Shown here piece after piece: positions 42,107-51,179 of a stretch of DNA of 54,464 nt. Position numbers and translations under genes: made by a program. Every line of letters begins with the position of its first letter. The first letter of the stretch is position 1. Origin of the DNA: Selenomonadaceae bacterium. Lineage in GTDB: Bacteria > Bacillota > Negativicutes > Selenomonadales > Selenomonadaceae. The notes under the pieces were generated by a model, which saw only the letters and a program-made list of their open reading frames with translations, made no database searches and was not told the origin of the DNA. The stretch is taken from NCBI GenBank assembly GCA_017446845.1, contig JAFSOQ010000028.1, forward strand, positions 1-54,464, given 5' to 3'.

Positions 42107-42727
42107 TCATCTGATAAAATGTGTAGGAGTCCAAGGTTCTTTTTCGGGCAAGCCGAATTGTTCTTTGCCGAGCGCGATACTCTTCATGAGGAACGTCATA
42201 TTGCGAGCAAGCGTGCGCATTGTCTGAAGTCCTTCGGCATCTTGAGCTGCTTCGCCGGGTTCAAGTCCGTAAGCCATATTCCAATATTGACTTCCCGCAA
42301 TCGCCATGTTGTTCATAGCAAAATATTTGTTGAGCACGTCGAAGGCCGCACTTGCTCCGCCGCGTCTGCAAATGACGACGCCCGCGCCGACTTTCATGGT
42401 TTTATCTTTAGTGAAGTTGCTGTAGAAAAGTCTGTCGAGGAAAGCGAGCACCGTGCCGTTTGGCGAGCCGTAATAAACGGGCGCACCGACGACAACTCCG
42501 TCCGCCTCCATGAAATAAGGCGAAACTTCATTTACAATGTCGTTAAAAACGCAGTGACCGAGTTCAAAACATTTCAGGCAGGAAACGCAGCCGCGAACGA
42601 CTTTGTTGCCGATGTGGAAATAATTTGTCTCGACGCCTTCCGCCTCGAAAACTTTAATCATCTCGTTGAGCGCAATGCTCGTATTGCCCTTTGCTTTCGG
42701 CGAACCGTTAATCAGCAGAACTTTCAT
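42107..42727 (-). CDS. NADPH-dependent FMN reductase / iron-sulfur flavoprotein family
   Basis: The 206-residue protein has a flavodoxin-like fold: KVLLINGSPKAKGNTSIAL (FMN phosphate loop), a CVSCLKC cysteine motif at about residue 47-53 characteristic of iron-sulfur flavoproteins, GVVVGAPVYYGSPNGTVLAF, and AGVVICRRGGASAAFDVLNK. The family transfers electrons to small acceptors; the substrate is unknown. The ATG at 42727 has AAAGGAG eight bases upstream; the frame reads six codons further to 42745. It is monocistronic between the repeat and the accC region. Confidence 0.82.
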   Translation of the reverse strand: MKVLLINGSPKAKGNTSIALNEMIKVFEAEGVETNYFHIGNKVVRGCVSCLKCFELGHCVFNDIVNEVSPYFMEADGVVVGAPVYYGSPNGTVLAFLDRLFYSNFTKDKTMKVGAGVVICRRGGASAAFDVLNKYFAMNNMAIAGSQYWNMAYGLEPGEAAQDAEGLQTMRTLARNMTFLMKSIALGKEQFGLPEKEPWTPTHFIR

Positions 42728-42794
42728 TTTAAAAACTCCTTTCATACGCTTGCGGAATATTTTGACGCCCGAAATAAAAATCCTTTAAGCAAAA

Positions 42795-42826
42795 CAAAAA
42801 AGCGGCGAGTCTTTTGACCGTCGCCG
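42795..42826 (-). terminator. Minus-strand terminator-like hairpin between the flavoprotein gene and accC
   Basis: TCGGCG... the minus-strand stem CGGCGA (42826-42821) pairs with TCGCCG (42808-42803), followed by a run of six U. No minus-strand gene lies immediately upstream, so it may stop antisense transcription through accC or be a leader element of the flavoprotein gene. Confidence 0.45.
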
Positions 42827-42855
42827 AAAAATTTATTCAAACACGATACAAAGCA

Positions 42856-42884
42856 TTGAACATAAATTTTCTCTATGGTAAAAT
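42856..42884 (+). promoter_or_regulatory. Promoter for accC
   Basis: TTGAAC (42856-42861) and TAAAAT (42879-42884) are spaced by 17 bases; start about 35 bases before the accC ATG, which has GGGGGAA before it. Confidence 0.65.
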
Positions 42885-42925
42885 AGTCTGCACATAAATA
42901 TTTTTTTGCACAAGGGGGAAAAAAT

Positions 42926-44365
42926 ATGATTCGGAGAATTCTGATTGCGAATCGCGGAGAAATTGCCGTACGAGTGATTCGCACCTGTCAAGAGATGGGC
43001 ATTGAGACCGTCGCCATTTATTCGGACGCGGACAAAGAAGCACTTCACGCGCAACTTGCGGACGTTCGCTATCGCGTCGGCACCGAAGACGCCTTCGACA
43101 GCTACCTTAACAAAGAATCGATTATCGACGCCGCGAAAACCACCGAGGCGGACGCCGTTCACCCCGGCTACGGATTTTTATCGGAAGACGCGGACTTTGC
43201 TCAAATGGTCGTCGACGCGGGCATGACTTGGATTGGTCCTTTGCCCGAAACGATTAAACTTGTCGGCGACAAAGATGCGGCTCGCGCGTCAATGGTTCCG
43301 TCGGGTATTCCCATGGCGAAAGGTTCCGACCCTTTGACAAGCAACGGCATGGCGATTAAGGCGGCGGCGGAAGTCGGCTACCCCGTCATTTTGAAACCTG
43401 TCAGCGGCGGCGGCGGCAAAGGCATGTTCATCATTCGCAGCGAAGACGAACTTCATCACGTGTTGGGGCTTGTCGACGTGACGCAGACCAGATTTTATTT
43501 TGAACATTACATTGAACGTTCGCGGCATATTGAAGTTCAAGTCGTTGCAGATAATTTCGGCAGCGTGATTCATCTCGGCGAGCGTGAATGTTCTATTCAA
43601 CGCCGCAATCAAAAACTTTTGGAAGAATCGCCGTCGATTGCTTTAACGCCCGAAATGCGCGAGCGCGTCGGCAAGTTGGCAGTCAAAGCGGCTAAAAGCG
43701 TTCACTATTCCAACATCGGCACCGTCGAATTTTTGTTGGACTTGGCGACGAACGAATTTTATTTTATGGAGATTAATCCGCGCATTCAAGTCGAGCACGG
43801 CATAACCGAGGCGGTCACGGGCATTGACCTTGTAAGAACTCAAATTAAAGTTGCGTCGGGCGAGCCGCTTGATTTTTCGCAGGAAGACGTTAAATTTACC
43901 GGGCACGCAATCGAATGCAGAATCAACGCCGAAGACCCCGACAGAAAATTTATGCCGACCCCCGGCAAAATCGAATTCTTGCACGAGCCGAGCGGTCCTC
44001 GTGTGAGATTCGACAGCGGAGTTACGGCAGGCTTGTCGATTGAACCTTACTATGATTCGCTGATTGCAAAATTGATTGTCCACGGCAGAACACGCGGCGA
44101 CGCAATCAGAATCATGCGGCGGGCTTTGAATGAATTTATGCTCAAGGGCGAAGGAAATTTCGTCAAGACGACCGTTCCGCTCCATCAACAAATCCTCGAC
44201 GACGAATGGTTTTGCACCGGAAATATCGACACGCAATTTATTAAGCACCGTCTTCCGATTTACGCGGCGGCTCCGAAGAAATTGACGCTCGAAGACAAAA
44301 TGGACCCCGACCTTGCCGAAAGACTTGCTCGCGGCGGCGGACGCATTTCCATTGATTACGCGTAA
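42926..44365 (+). CDS. accC: Biotin carboxylase subunit (acetyl-CoA carboxylase type)
   Basis: The 479-residue protein is an ATP-grasp biotin carboxylase. Its parts include ILIANRGEIAVRVIRTCQEM, HPGYGFLSE, the glycine-rich loop PVSGGGGKGM, HIEVQVVADNFGSVIHLGER, the catalytic MEINPRIQVEHGITE (usual family form is NTRxQVEH), and the C-terminal GHAIECRINAEDP. It uses ATP and bicarbonate to carboxylate biotin on a carrier protein. No accB or carboxyltransferase gene is next to it, so its partners must be encoded elsewhere. Whether it serves acetyl-CoA carboxylase or another biotin enzyme (oxaloacetate or pyruvate carboxylation) cannot be settled here. Confidence 0.88.
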   Translation: MIRRILIANRGEIAVRVIRTCQEMGIETVAIYSDADKEALHAQLADVRYRVGTEDAFDSYLNKESIIDAAKTTEADAVHPGYGFLSEDADFAQMVVDAGMTWIGPLPETIKLVGDKDAARASMVPSGIPMAKGSDPLTSNGMAIKAAAEVGYPVILKPVSGGGGKGMFIIRSEDELHHVLGLVDVTQTRFYFEHYIERSRHIEVQVVADNFGSVIHLGERECSIQRRNQKLLEESPSIALTPEMRERVGKLAVKAAKSVHYSNIGTVEFLLDLATNEFYFMEINPRIQVEHGITEAVTGIDLVRTQIKVASGEPLDFSQEDVKFTGHAIECRINAEDPDRKFMPTPGKIEFLHEPSGPRVRFDSGVTAGLSIEPYYDSLIAKLIVHGRTRGDAIRIMRRALNEFMLKGEGNFVKTTVPLHQQILDDEWFCTGNIDTQFIKHRLPIYAAAPKKLTLEDKMDPDLAERLARGGGRISIDYA

Positions 44366-44367
44366 GA

Positions 44368-44404
44368 AGGAGTTAGGAGTTAGGATTTAGGAGTTAGGTT
44401 TTAG
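44368..44404. repeat. GGAGTTAGGAGTTAGGATTTAGGAGTTAGG repeat after accC
   Basis: Four tandem-like TTAGGAGTT/TTAGGATTT units lie between the accC stop and the convergent speE stop. It belongs to the same family as 6511-6597. Confidence 0.7.
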
Positions 44405-44422
44405 AATTCTCTTGAAAGCTGA

Positions 44423-45274
44423 TTAATCGGCGGCGTGCAAAATTTTTATGACGTAAGTCGGCAAAGCGAATGCTCCGACGTGAATTTTTGTGTTGTAATA
44501 ATTTGTCTGCAAGCCGAGAGAATTCCAGCGGGAAAAATTTACGTTGTTGGTCGGATGAAATTTTTTCGACGCAAAACCGAACAGCCATTGCCCCGCAGGA
44601 TAAGTCGGAATATGAATTTGATAGACGCGAACAATCGGAAAAGATGTCGCAAGTCTTTTGTGAGCGCGTTGCATGGCGGCGGCGTCACGGGAGTAAAACG
44701 GATTCTCGTGTTGATTTATCATGATGCCGCCTTCGTGCAGGGCGTTGAAGCAGTTGCCGTAAAATTCTTTTGTGAAAAGACCTTCGCCCACGCCGAAAGG
44801 GTCGGTCGAGTCAACGATAATCAAATCGTACTCGTCGGCTTTGCGGCGAATAAATTTCAAACCGTCGGTGAAAAAAATTTCCACGCGAGGATTTTCCAAG
44901 CAACTTGTCGTTTGCGGAATAAATTTTTTGCAAGCGCGGACAATCGTTTCATCAATCTCCACCAAGTCAATTTTCTCTATCGTGTCGTATTTCAAAAGTT
45001 CGCGCGCAGAGCCTCCGTCTCCTCCACCGACCAATAAGACTTTTTTTATTTCGGGATTGACGCACAACGGCACATGCGTAATCATCTCGTGATAAATAAA
45101 TTCGTCGCGCTCGGTTATCATGATTCGCCCGTCGAGTACCAAAATCCGCCCGAACTCCGTCGAATCAAAAATATCTGTGCGTTGAAATTCACTCGTCTCG
45201 CCGAAAAGTTGTTTCTCCACTTTTAATGACAGTTGCACATTCGGCGTGTGCTGTTCGCTGAACCAAAGTTCCAT
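44423..45274 (-). CDS. speE: Spermidine synthase
   Basis: The 283-residue protein transfers aminopropyl from decarboxylated SAM to putrescine. It shows the N-terminal beta-domain (LWFSEQHTPNVQLSLKV), the aminopropyltransferase signature LLVGGGDGGSARELLKY, the catalytic Asp in VDSTDPFGVGEGLFTKEFY and DLVEIDETIV. Product MTA could be recycled by the phosphorylase at 9795. The ATG at 45274 is chosen because GCGAGG lies upstream; the frame is open another 25 codons without a site. Nearby is a divergent cupin gene. Confidence 0.92.
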   Translation of the reverse strand: MELWFSEQHTPNVQLSLKVEKQLFGETSEFQRTDIFDSTEFGRILVLDGRIMITERDEFIYHEMITHVPLCVNPEIKKVLLVGGGDGGSARELLKYDTIEKIDLVEIDETIVRACKKFIPQTTSCLENPRVEIFFTDGLKFIRRKADEYDLIIVDSTDPFGVGEGLFTKEFYGNCFNALHEGGIMINQHENPFYSRDAAAMQRAHKRLATSFPIVRVYQIHIPTYPAGQWLFGFASKKFHPTNNVNFSRWNSLGLQTNYYNTKIHVGAFALPTYVIKILHAAD

Positions 45275-45390
45275 TTGCAAAACCTCGCATAATTTTTTTG
45301 CAGATTGTATCACATTGAATTTGAAACTGAAATTTTTTTTTGCTATCATAGCAGGCGAAGATAATCCGAATTGGAAGGAGAAATTTTGTT

Positions 45391-45789
45391 ATGGAAAATC
45401 CGAGTGTGTTTGAAATTGGCAAGCCGTTGCCCGAACAGTTCAGCAAATATTTTATCGGGCAGGCGTATTTGAATCCGTTGACAAAGACGGGCGGTCCGAT
45501 TGCCAACGTGACGTTTTCGCCGGGCTGTCGGAATAATTGGCATATTCATCACAAGGGCGGGCAGATTTTGCTCGTGACGGGCGGTCGCGGTTGGTATCAA
45601 GAGTGGGGAAAAGCTCCGCAAGCTCTCAAGCCCGGCGACGTCGTGAACATTGCGCCCGAAGTCAAACATTGGCACGGCGCGGCGGCTGACAGTTGGTTTT
45701 CTCATTTGGCAGTTGAAATTCCCGCCGAAAATTCTTCCAACGAATGGCTCGAACCCGTCGACGACGAACAATATTCCAAGTTGAAGTGA
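45391..45789 (+). CDS. Small cupin-domain protein
   Basis: The 132-residue protein is a single cupin barrel with metal-binding motif 1 in NNWHIHHKGGQILLVTGGRG and motif 2 in GDVVNIAPEVKHWHGAA, the layout of small cupins related to quercetin/carboxymuconolactone-type proteins. The His ligands are intact. GGAAGGAG precedes the ATG. It is followed after 22 bases by a cobalamin adenosyltransferase; the enzyme activity is unknown. Confidence 0.82.
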   Translation: MENPSVFEIGKPLPEQFSKYFIGQAYLNPLTKTGGPIANVTFSPGCRNNWHIHHKGGQILLVTGGRGWYQEWGKAPQALKPGDVVNIAPEVKHWHGAAADSWFSHLAVEIPAENSSNEWLEPVDDEQYSKLK

Positions 45790-45811
45790 TTGACAAAAGG
45801 AAGATGATTAA

Positions 45812-46312
45812 ATGTCGGTTTACACCAAAACGGGCGACAAAGGTTTGACGAGTCTTTACACGGGCGAACGCGTCGAAAAAAATTCTTTGCGCGTACAAAC
45901 TTACGGCGCGATTGATGAAGCAGACTCGGCTTTGGGCTTGGCGCGAGCATTTGCGGAAGTTGAGGAAGTCAGAGAAAAAATTTTCGCCGTACAAAAACTT
46001 CTTCCGAAACTTATGGCGGACTTCGCAAGTTTGAATCGGGAGCCGACAATAACTTTCGGCGACGTAAAAAATTTGGAAACGGAAATGGACGCGTTGGAAA
46101 ATTCTCTGCCGCCGCTGAGAGAATTTTTAATCCCCGGCAATTCAAAAGGCGGAGCGTTTCTCGACCTGGCAAGGACGATTACGCGCCGCGCAGAAAGATT
46201 GGCTTGCGAGCTGGATAAATCTGAAAAGATTCACGAGGCGGATAAAATTTTCCTCAACCGCCTGTCGGATTATTGTTTCCTGCTCATGAGAAGAGAAGAC
46301 TTGAAAATTTAA
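45812..46312 (+). CDS. Cob(I)yrinic acid a,c-diamide / cobalamin adenosyltransferase, PduO type
   Basis: The 166-residue protein fits the PduO family, which adenosylates cob(I)alamin with ATP. It begins with YTKTGDKGLTSLYTGERVEK, followed by VQTYGAIDEADSALGLARAF and the C-terminal TRRAERLACELDKSE with the conserved Arg and Glu. The length is typical. AGGAAGATG-like purines precede the ATG. It is the partner of the cupin gene and overlaps the convergent glycerate kinase by four bases. Confidence 0.9.
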   Translation: MSVYTKTGDKGLTSLYTGERVEKNSLRVQTYGAIDEADSALGLARAFAEVEEVREKIFAVQKLLPKLMADFASLNREPTITFGDVKNLETEMDALENSLPPLREFLIPGNSKGGAFLDLARTITRRAERLACELDKSEKIHEADKIFLNRLSDYCFLLMRREDLKI

Positions 46313-47442
46313 CGTACTCGTTCAATCAATCGAACAATTTGTTTAACCGTCGCAGAAATATTTTTTGCGGCGATTTCTTTTTTCATGGCGTCGGCAAGTG
46401 TCATTGGCTCGCGCAAAATCGGAAAGACCGCGTCAAGTTTCGCGTCGTCCGAAATGTCTGCAACGCTCCCGCCAATTCCGACCGTTAAAATTTTCGGATT
46501 GATTTTCTTTGCAAGTTTAGCCACGCCCGAAGGAGCTTTACCTTGCGCGGTCTGATAATCGAGACGACCTTCGCCGGTTATCACGACGTCCGCCGATTTT
46601 AAATCTTCAGAAATGTTAAGCGCGTCCAAAACCAAATCTACACCCGGCAGAAGTTCGCCGCGCAGATAACTTCTGAATGCAAATCCGAGACCGCCCGCAG
46701 CTCCGTCGCCCGGCACAGATTTTTTTTCGAGCTTTAAAAACTTCGCACTCAACTCACCGAAATTTTTTATCCAAGTGTCCATCGTCGAAACAATTTCGGG
46801 CGTCGCACCTTTTTGCGGTCCGTAAACCGCCGAGCAACCGTTTTCGCCCGTCAGAGGATTCGTCACGTCGCAAGCAATTCTGAATTTACAATCGCGAAGT
46901 TCGGGCAAAACTTTTGAATCGTCAATCGCAGAAATTTTTTCCAAGTCGCGCCCGAAAATTCCGCTGCCGAAATTAAATCCGAGAGCAGTCAACATTCCCA
47001 GCCCGCAATCGTTTGTTGCCGAGCCGCCGATACCGATAACGAAATTGCGGCAACCGTCAGCAATCGCAATTTTAATCAGTTCGCCGACGCCGTAAGTTGT
47101 CGTGTTGAGCGGATTACGTTTGTCTTCGGGCACGAGCGGAAGTCCTGCCGCGTTCGCCATTTCTATGACCGCCAATTTTTTTTCCGGGACTTCGCCGAAC
47201 TCCGCCAAAACTTTTTCGCCGAGCGGGTCGGTAACTTCGACAGATTTTAATTCGCCGTCGAGTCCTGCAATTATCGCCCGACAAGTTCCTTCGCCGCCGT
47301 CAGCCAACGGAAAAATTTTTACTTCCGATTTCGGAGACGCAGATAAAATTCCTTCGCGAGCCGCTTCTCCCGCCTCCAAACTCGTCAAGCTTCCTTTCAA
47401 GCTGTCAATCGCCACAACGAATCGCCGAATTTGCCTAAACAT
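46309..47442 (-). CDS. Glycerate kinase (GarK/GlxK family)
   Basis: The 377-residue protein phosphorylates D-glycerate (GK type I). Motifs include FVVAIDSLKGSLTSLEAGEA, ADGGEGTCRAIIAGL, IGIGGSATNDCGLGMLTALG, GAAGGLGFAFRSYL and the late VVITGEGRLDYQTAQGKAPS. The ATG at 47442 follows GAGGTG; five codons further up are in frame without a site. It is alone on its strand. Confidence 0.93.
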   Translation of the reverse strand: MFRQIRRFVVAIDSLKGSLTSLEAGEAAREGILSASPKSEVKIFPLADGGEGTCRAIIAGLDGELKSVEVTDPLGEKVLAEFGEVPEKKLAVIEMANAAGLPLVPEDKRNPLNTTTYGVGELIKIAIADGCRNFVIGIGGSATNDCGLGMLTALGFNFGSGIFGRDLEKISAIDDSKVLPELRDCKFRIACDVTNPLTGENGCSAVYGPQKGATPEIVSTMDTWIKNFGELSAKFLKLEKKSVPGDGAAGGLGFAFRSYLRGELLPGVDLVLDALNISEDLKSADVVITGEGRLDYQTAQGKAPSGVAKLAKKINPKILTVGIGGSVADISDDAKLDAVFPILREPMTLADAMKKEIAAKNISATVKQIVRLIERVR

Positions 47443-47457
47443 CTGCTTACACCTCAC

Positions 47458-47769
47458 CTGAATTATTTTGCGTAAATTTTAACAGACGGAATATTTTTTA
47501 TCAATCGCTCGCACAATCTCTGCAATTCGATTCACGTATTGCAAGATAAAACAACGCCGCCTTTGACGCAACCGAGAACGTGAACTTATTATTTTATGAA
47601 TCTGCCATGATACCTGCGGACTTTGCTGAATTTTGCTGCCGACAAGATTTTTTCACTTCGTTAATCGCGACACGAATCACAATTTTTTTGCAGAGATTAT
47701 AATTGACAATAAATTTTCAACGGGTTATTATTACTAAACGATTAACAAAATTTTTTGGAGGTATAAATT
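47458..47769. other. Intergenic region upstream of pckA
   Basis: No gene is seen in these 312 bases. The pckA promoter is near the right end (47703-47731); nothing clear is visible in the first 240 bases, which hold no repeat I recognise. Confidence 0.5.
47703..47731 (+). promoter_or_regulatory. Strong promoter for pckA
   Basis: A perfect TTGACA (47703-47708) and TATTAT (47726-47731) lie 17 bases apart; start about 30 bases before the pckA ATG, which has TTGGAGG eight bases upstream. Confidence 0.8.
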
Positions 47770-49386
47770 ATGCCAATGCTGAATCTCGAAAAATACGGCA
47801 TCACCGGCACTCCCGAGGTCGTATATAATCCCACTTACGAAGTTTTATTTAATGAAGAAACTCGCCCCGACCTTACCGGTTTTGACGTAGCGCAGGAAAC
47901 CGAACTCGGTGCTCTGAATGTTATGACCGGTATCTACACCGGACGTTCGCCCAAGGACAAATTTATCGTTTATGACGAGACGACCAAAGAAGGCGCACCC
48001 GGCGAAATTTGGTGGACAACTCCCGAATACAATAATGACAACAAAAAATGTTCCGTCGAAGCGTGGAAAGCACTTAAAGAAATGGCGATTAAAGAACTCT
48101 CAAACAAACGTCTCTTTGTCGTCGACGGTTTCTGCGGCACGCACAAAGATACTCGAATGAAAATCCGTTTCATCATGGAAGTTGCTTGGCAGGCACATTT
48201 CGTCACCAACATGTTCATTCGCCCGAAGAGTCAGGAAGAGTTTGACCAAGAACCCGATTTCGTAGTCTTCAACGCGTCGAAAGCTAAAGTTACTAACTGG
48301 AAAGAACTCGGTCTCAACTCGGAGACTGCTACCGTTTTCAACATCACAACCAAGGAACAAGTTATACTGAATACCTGGTATGGCGGCGAGATGAAGAAGG
48401 GGCTTTTCTCGATGATGAACTACTTCTTGCCGCTTAAGGGCATTGCCTCGATGCATTGCTCGGCGAACACCGACATGAACGGAGAGAACACGGCAATATT
48501 CTTCGGGCTGAGCGGCACGGGCAAGACGACGCTTTCGACCGACCCGAAACGCTTGCTTATCGGCGACGACGAACACGGCTGGGACGATACAGGCGTATTC
48601 AACTTTGAGGGCGGCTGCTACGCGAAAGTTATCAACCTGGACAAAGAGAGCGAACCGGATATTTATAACGCAATTCGTCGCGACGCGCTGTTAGAAAATG
48701 TCACAGTCGACAAGAACGGCAAGATTGATTTTGCCGACAAATCCGTCACGGAAAATACTCGCGTAAGCTATCCGATTTATCACATTAAAAATATCGTGCG
48801 CCCCGACAGCCACGGACCCGCCGCGCAATCCGTTATCTTCCTCAGTGCAGATGCATTTGGAGTATTGCCGCCCGTTTCCATTTTGACAAGCGAGCAGTGC
48901 AAATATTATTTCTTGAGCGGCTTTACTGCAAAATTGGCGGGCACCGAGCGCGGAATCACCGAGCCGACCCCGACTTTCAGCGCGTGCTTCGGTCAAGCCT
49001 TCCTTGAACTGCACCCGACCAAATACGCCGAAGAACTCGTTAAACGTATGGAAAAGAGCGGCGCGAAAGCTTACTTGGTCAACACGGGCTGGAACGGCAC
49101 CGGCAAACGCATTTCCATTAAAGATACTCGCGGAATCATCGACGCAATCTTGGGCGGCGCGATTAAAAATGCTCCGACAAAGAAAATCGCTATCTTCGAT
49201 TTGGAAGTTCCGACCGAATTGGAAGGCGTCGCAACAAATATTCTTGACCCGCGCAACACCTATGCCGACCCGACCGAATGGGATCGTCGCGCCGAAGATT
49301 TGGCGAGCCGCTTTATCAAAAACTTCAAGAAGTACGAATACAATGCAGCAGGCAAAGCTCTCGTTGCGGCAGGTCCTCACCTTTAA
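47770..49386 (+). CDS. pckA: Phosphoenolpyruvate carboxykinase (ATP)
   Basis: The 538-residue protein interconverts oxaloacetate + ATP and phosphoenolpyruvate + CO2. It has [18 protein letters not shown] (substrate site), the P-loop [15 protein letters not shown], the metal site [25 protein letters not shown] and the ATP-contacting [13 protein letters not shown]. In anaerobes the ATP enzyme often runs in the carboxylating direction during succinate or propionate fermentation; the direction here is inferred. Codon use looks more optimised (GGC, ACC, AAC, CTC) than the neighbours, consistent with high expression. Confidence 0.96.
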   Translation: MPMLNLEKYGITGTPEVVYNPTYEVLFNEETRPDLTGFDVAQETELGALNVMTGIYTGRSPKDKFIVYDETTKEGAPGEIWWTTPEYNNDNKKCSVEAWKALKEMAIKELSNKRLFVVDGFCGTHKDTRMKIRFIMEVAWQAHFVTNMFIRPKSQEEFDQEPDFVVFNASKAKVTNWKELGLNSETATVFNITTKEQVILNTWYGGEMKKGLFSMMNYFLPLKGIASMHCSANTDMNGENTAIFFGLSGTGKTTLSTDPKRLLIGDDEHGWDDTGVFNFEGGCYAKVINLDKESEPDIYNAIRRDALLENVTVDKNGKIDFADKSVTENTRVSYPIYHIKNIVRPDSHGPAAQSVIFLSADAFGVLPPVSILTSEQCKYYFLSGFTAKLAGTERGITEPTPTFSACFGQAFLELHPTKYAEELVKRMEKSGAKAYLVNTGWNGTGKRISIKDTRGIIDAILGGAIKNAPTKKIAIFDLEVPTELEGVATNILDPRNTYADPTEWDRRAEDLASRFIKNFKKYEYNAAGKALVAAGPHL

Positions 49387-49454
49387 TGGACAATTAATCT
49401 GCATTTCACAAAAACCTGCATTGCTACAAGCTTTGTAAAAATTTTGCAGTCTAC

Positions 49455-49645
49455 CGCCGTAAACAACTCCCCTCCTCAAGCGCGAGAAGGGGATAATTTT
49501 TATTGGACAAGGATTTTGTAGTTTCACAGGTAAGAGCATGGGAGTCTGTTCGAAACGAAAAAGGCAATTCTGTTGATTGGCAGTTTAAGACGGATAATGC
49601 TCGAATTTCTCATTAATCCCCCATCTCCACAGGCTGGGGGCAGTT
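49455..49645 (+). mobile_element. Small non-autonomous IS200/IS605-like element (no transposase)
   Basis: About 190 bases flanked by two hairpins: left CTCCCCTCCTC/GAGAAGGGG (49465-49495) after AAACAA, and right CCCCCATCTCC/GGCTGGGGG (49617-49639) followed by CAGTTCAAC. The right end resembles that of the elements at 1-174 and 51129-51302 (TCTCATTAATCCCCC against TCTCATGAAGCCCCC). The body (AGGTAAGAGCATGGGAGTC onwards) could fold like an omegaRNA scaffold but has no ORF. It begins just after pckA and its right end contains the stop codon of the minus-strand glycosyltransferase. Exact ends are uncertain by several bases. Confidence 0.6.
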
Positions 49646-50701
49646 CAACTGATTTACAATCTCCGTTGCCGCTGACGGTCGGGAGATTTTTTTTGCACAA
49701 TTTTTCATCTCGGTAAGCCGCGCAGGTTCATGCAATAATTCTTCGACGACGGCTGAAATTTTTTTATCGCCGACTTCAATCGCCGCGCCGTGTGATACCG
49801 CATAAGCCGCGTTTAAAGCTTCGGGACCGGGAATGGGCGCATGGAGTATCAACGGCAAACCCGCCGCAAAAGCCTCCGTCATGGTGAGCGCGCCGGGTTT
49901 TGTTATCAGCAAGTCAGCTTGCGCCATAAGTTTATAAACGTCCGTGACGTAGCCGAGAATTTCAATTTCGTGCGATATGCGCAATTTTTTCAGCCGAGCC
50001 AATAAATTTTCGTTTTGCCCCGCGACGACCAAAATTTTCAGCGGCAAGGAAATTTTATCGAGTTCGAGAAGCGTTTCTTCGATTGAGCCGAGTCCGAGTC
50101 CGCCGCCCATAATTAAAATCGTCGTGCGTGTCGAGTCGGAAACTTTTTGCGCGGAAGAAAATTTTTCGTCAATCGGAATACCTGTCGCAAAAATTTTTTG
50201 TCCTGCGCGGCAGTGTGTTGCGAGCTTAATTTTCATTTCTTCGGTTGCGACAAAGTAAACATCAACTTCGCCGTAAATCCAAATTTCGTGCAGGGAATAA
50301 TCGGTCAGCACAGTTGCGAGCAGAAAATTTTTGGCGGACTTGGCGTGAAGAAATTTCCACAAGGCGGCGGCGGCCTCCGGAAAGGGATGCGTACAAATAA
50401 CGACGTCAGGGCGAAAATTTTTCAGCAGGCGGGCGAACGGCAAATACATCAGCGCAGAACTTAGAAACCTTGCAGATACTCCGACTTTTCTTCCGTCAGC
50501 GAATTTATAAATTCTGTCGTAAAGGTCAGGAATAAATTTCAGCACGGCGAGATAAATTTTTTTCGTCAGCCAATTCAGCGTCGAAATTTCTTTTGCCATG
50601 AAGTCGACAACCTGCGCGGACGAGCCGAAAATTTTTTGCAGAGATTCAGCGGCTTTTGTGTGACCCGAACCGATTGACGCCGATAAGATTAAAATTTTCA
50701 C
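49613..50701 (-). CDS. GT28-type diacylglycerol glycosyltransferase-like protein
   Basis: The 362-residue protein belongs to the MGDG synthase / UgtP / MurG-like family that glycosylates lipids. It begins with VKILILSASIGSGHTKAAES, followed by the N-domain signature DVVICTHPFPEAAAALW, then ILIMGGGLGLGSIEETLLEL and the donor site TKPGALTMTEAFAAGLPLIL. The start is GTG at 50701, four bases after the stop of the upstream gene; the frame remains open to 50785. The last about 11 residues (LNCPQPVEMGD) and the stop codon lie in the hairpin end of the element at 49455-49645, so the original C-terminus has been replaced. Sugar and lipid are not known. Confidence 0.82.
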   Translation of the reverse strand: MKILILSASIGSGHTKAAESLQKIFGSSAQVVDFMAKEISTLNWLTKKIYLAVLKFIPDLYDRIYKFADGRKVGVSARFLSSALMYLPFARLLKNFRPDVVICTHPFPEAAAALWKFLHAKSAKNFLLATVLTDYSLHEIWIYGEVDVYFVATEEMKIKLATHCRAGQKIFATGIPIDEKFSSAQKVSDSTRTTILIMGGGLGLGSIEETLLELDKISLPLKILVVAGQNENLLARLKKLRISHEIEILGYVTDVYKLMAQADLLITKPGALTMTEAFAAGLPLILHAPIPGPEALNAAYAVSHGAAIEVGDKKISAVVEELLHEPARLTEMKNCAKKISRPSAATEIVNQLNCPQPVEMGD

Positions 50702-50705
50702 GCCG

Positions 50706-51179
50706 TCAATAACTAATCGCAGCAGGATTATGAATAAAAATTGCCAGCCTGCCGCCGTTGATTGTGTTACTTTTCTGCCATTCATTTTCGCCCGTAGTAA
50801 AGTCAGCGGAATAATCGGCGCAAATAACTTCTTCCGTTCCGTCGGAATATTTCAGCTCGATTTTCGTTATGTCTTTGTTGTTACGAATTTTTTTGAAAAG
50901 CTCTGTGCCTCTGCTCGTGAAAATTTTGTCGGCGGCTTCTTTGGCGATTTCAATATCAATCATTTCGGCATACTTGCTTTTAAATATGAGCGTCTCGGAT
51001 TTTTTCCTTTTTATATGACGGGATTCTTGTATGCCGCTGACGTTCAAACTCAATACATAATTCACGGGAACAACGACATACTCCTTGTCGTCGAAAATAA
51101 TTTTAAGTTCGGTGAGTAAAGAATTATTCTTGAACAACCCACCGCCTATAGAGGCGGGGGCTTCATGAGAAGTTTGCAT
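50706..51179 (-). CDS. Hypothetical protein whose start is supplied by a transposon end
   Basis: The 157-residue frame begins inside the IS200/IS605-like right end: AAAGGAGG and ATG (51179) and about the first 17 residues (MQTSHEAPASIGGGLF) are element sequence. From about residue 20 (LTELKIIFDDKEYVVVPVNY) a hydrophilic alpha/beta protein follows, with FKSKYAEMIDIEIAKEAADK, NKDITKIELKYSDGTEEVIC and a Phe/Ile-rich C-terminus. I do not recognise it. Upstream of the element, an unused AAAGGAG (51532-51526) just after the SDR stop may be the ancestral ribosome-binding site. It is followed after four bases by the glycosyltransferase GTG. Whether the fused protein is made is unknown. Confidence 0.6.
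   Translation of the reverse strand: MQTSHEAPASIGGGLFKNNSLLTELKIIFDDKEYVVVPVNYVLSLNVSGIQESRHIKRKKSETLIFKSKYAEMIDIEIAKEAADKIFTSRGTELFKKIRNNKDITKIELKYSDGTEEVICADYSADFTTGENEWQKSNTINGGRLAIFIHNPAAISY

Noticed and set aside
43289..44248. Minus-strand frames opposite accC
   Set aside because: They are antisense shadows of a well-conserved biotin carboxylase.
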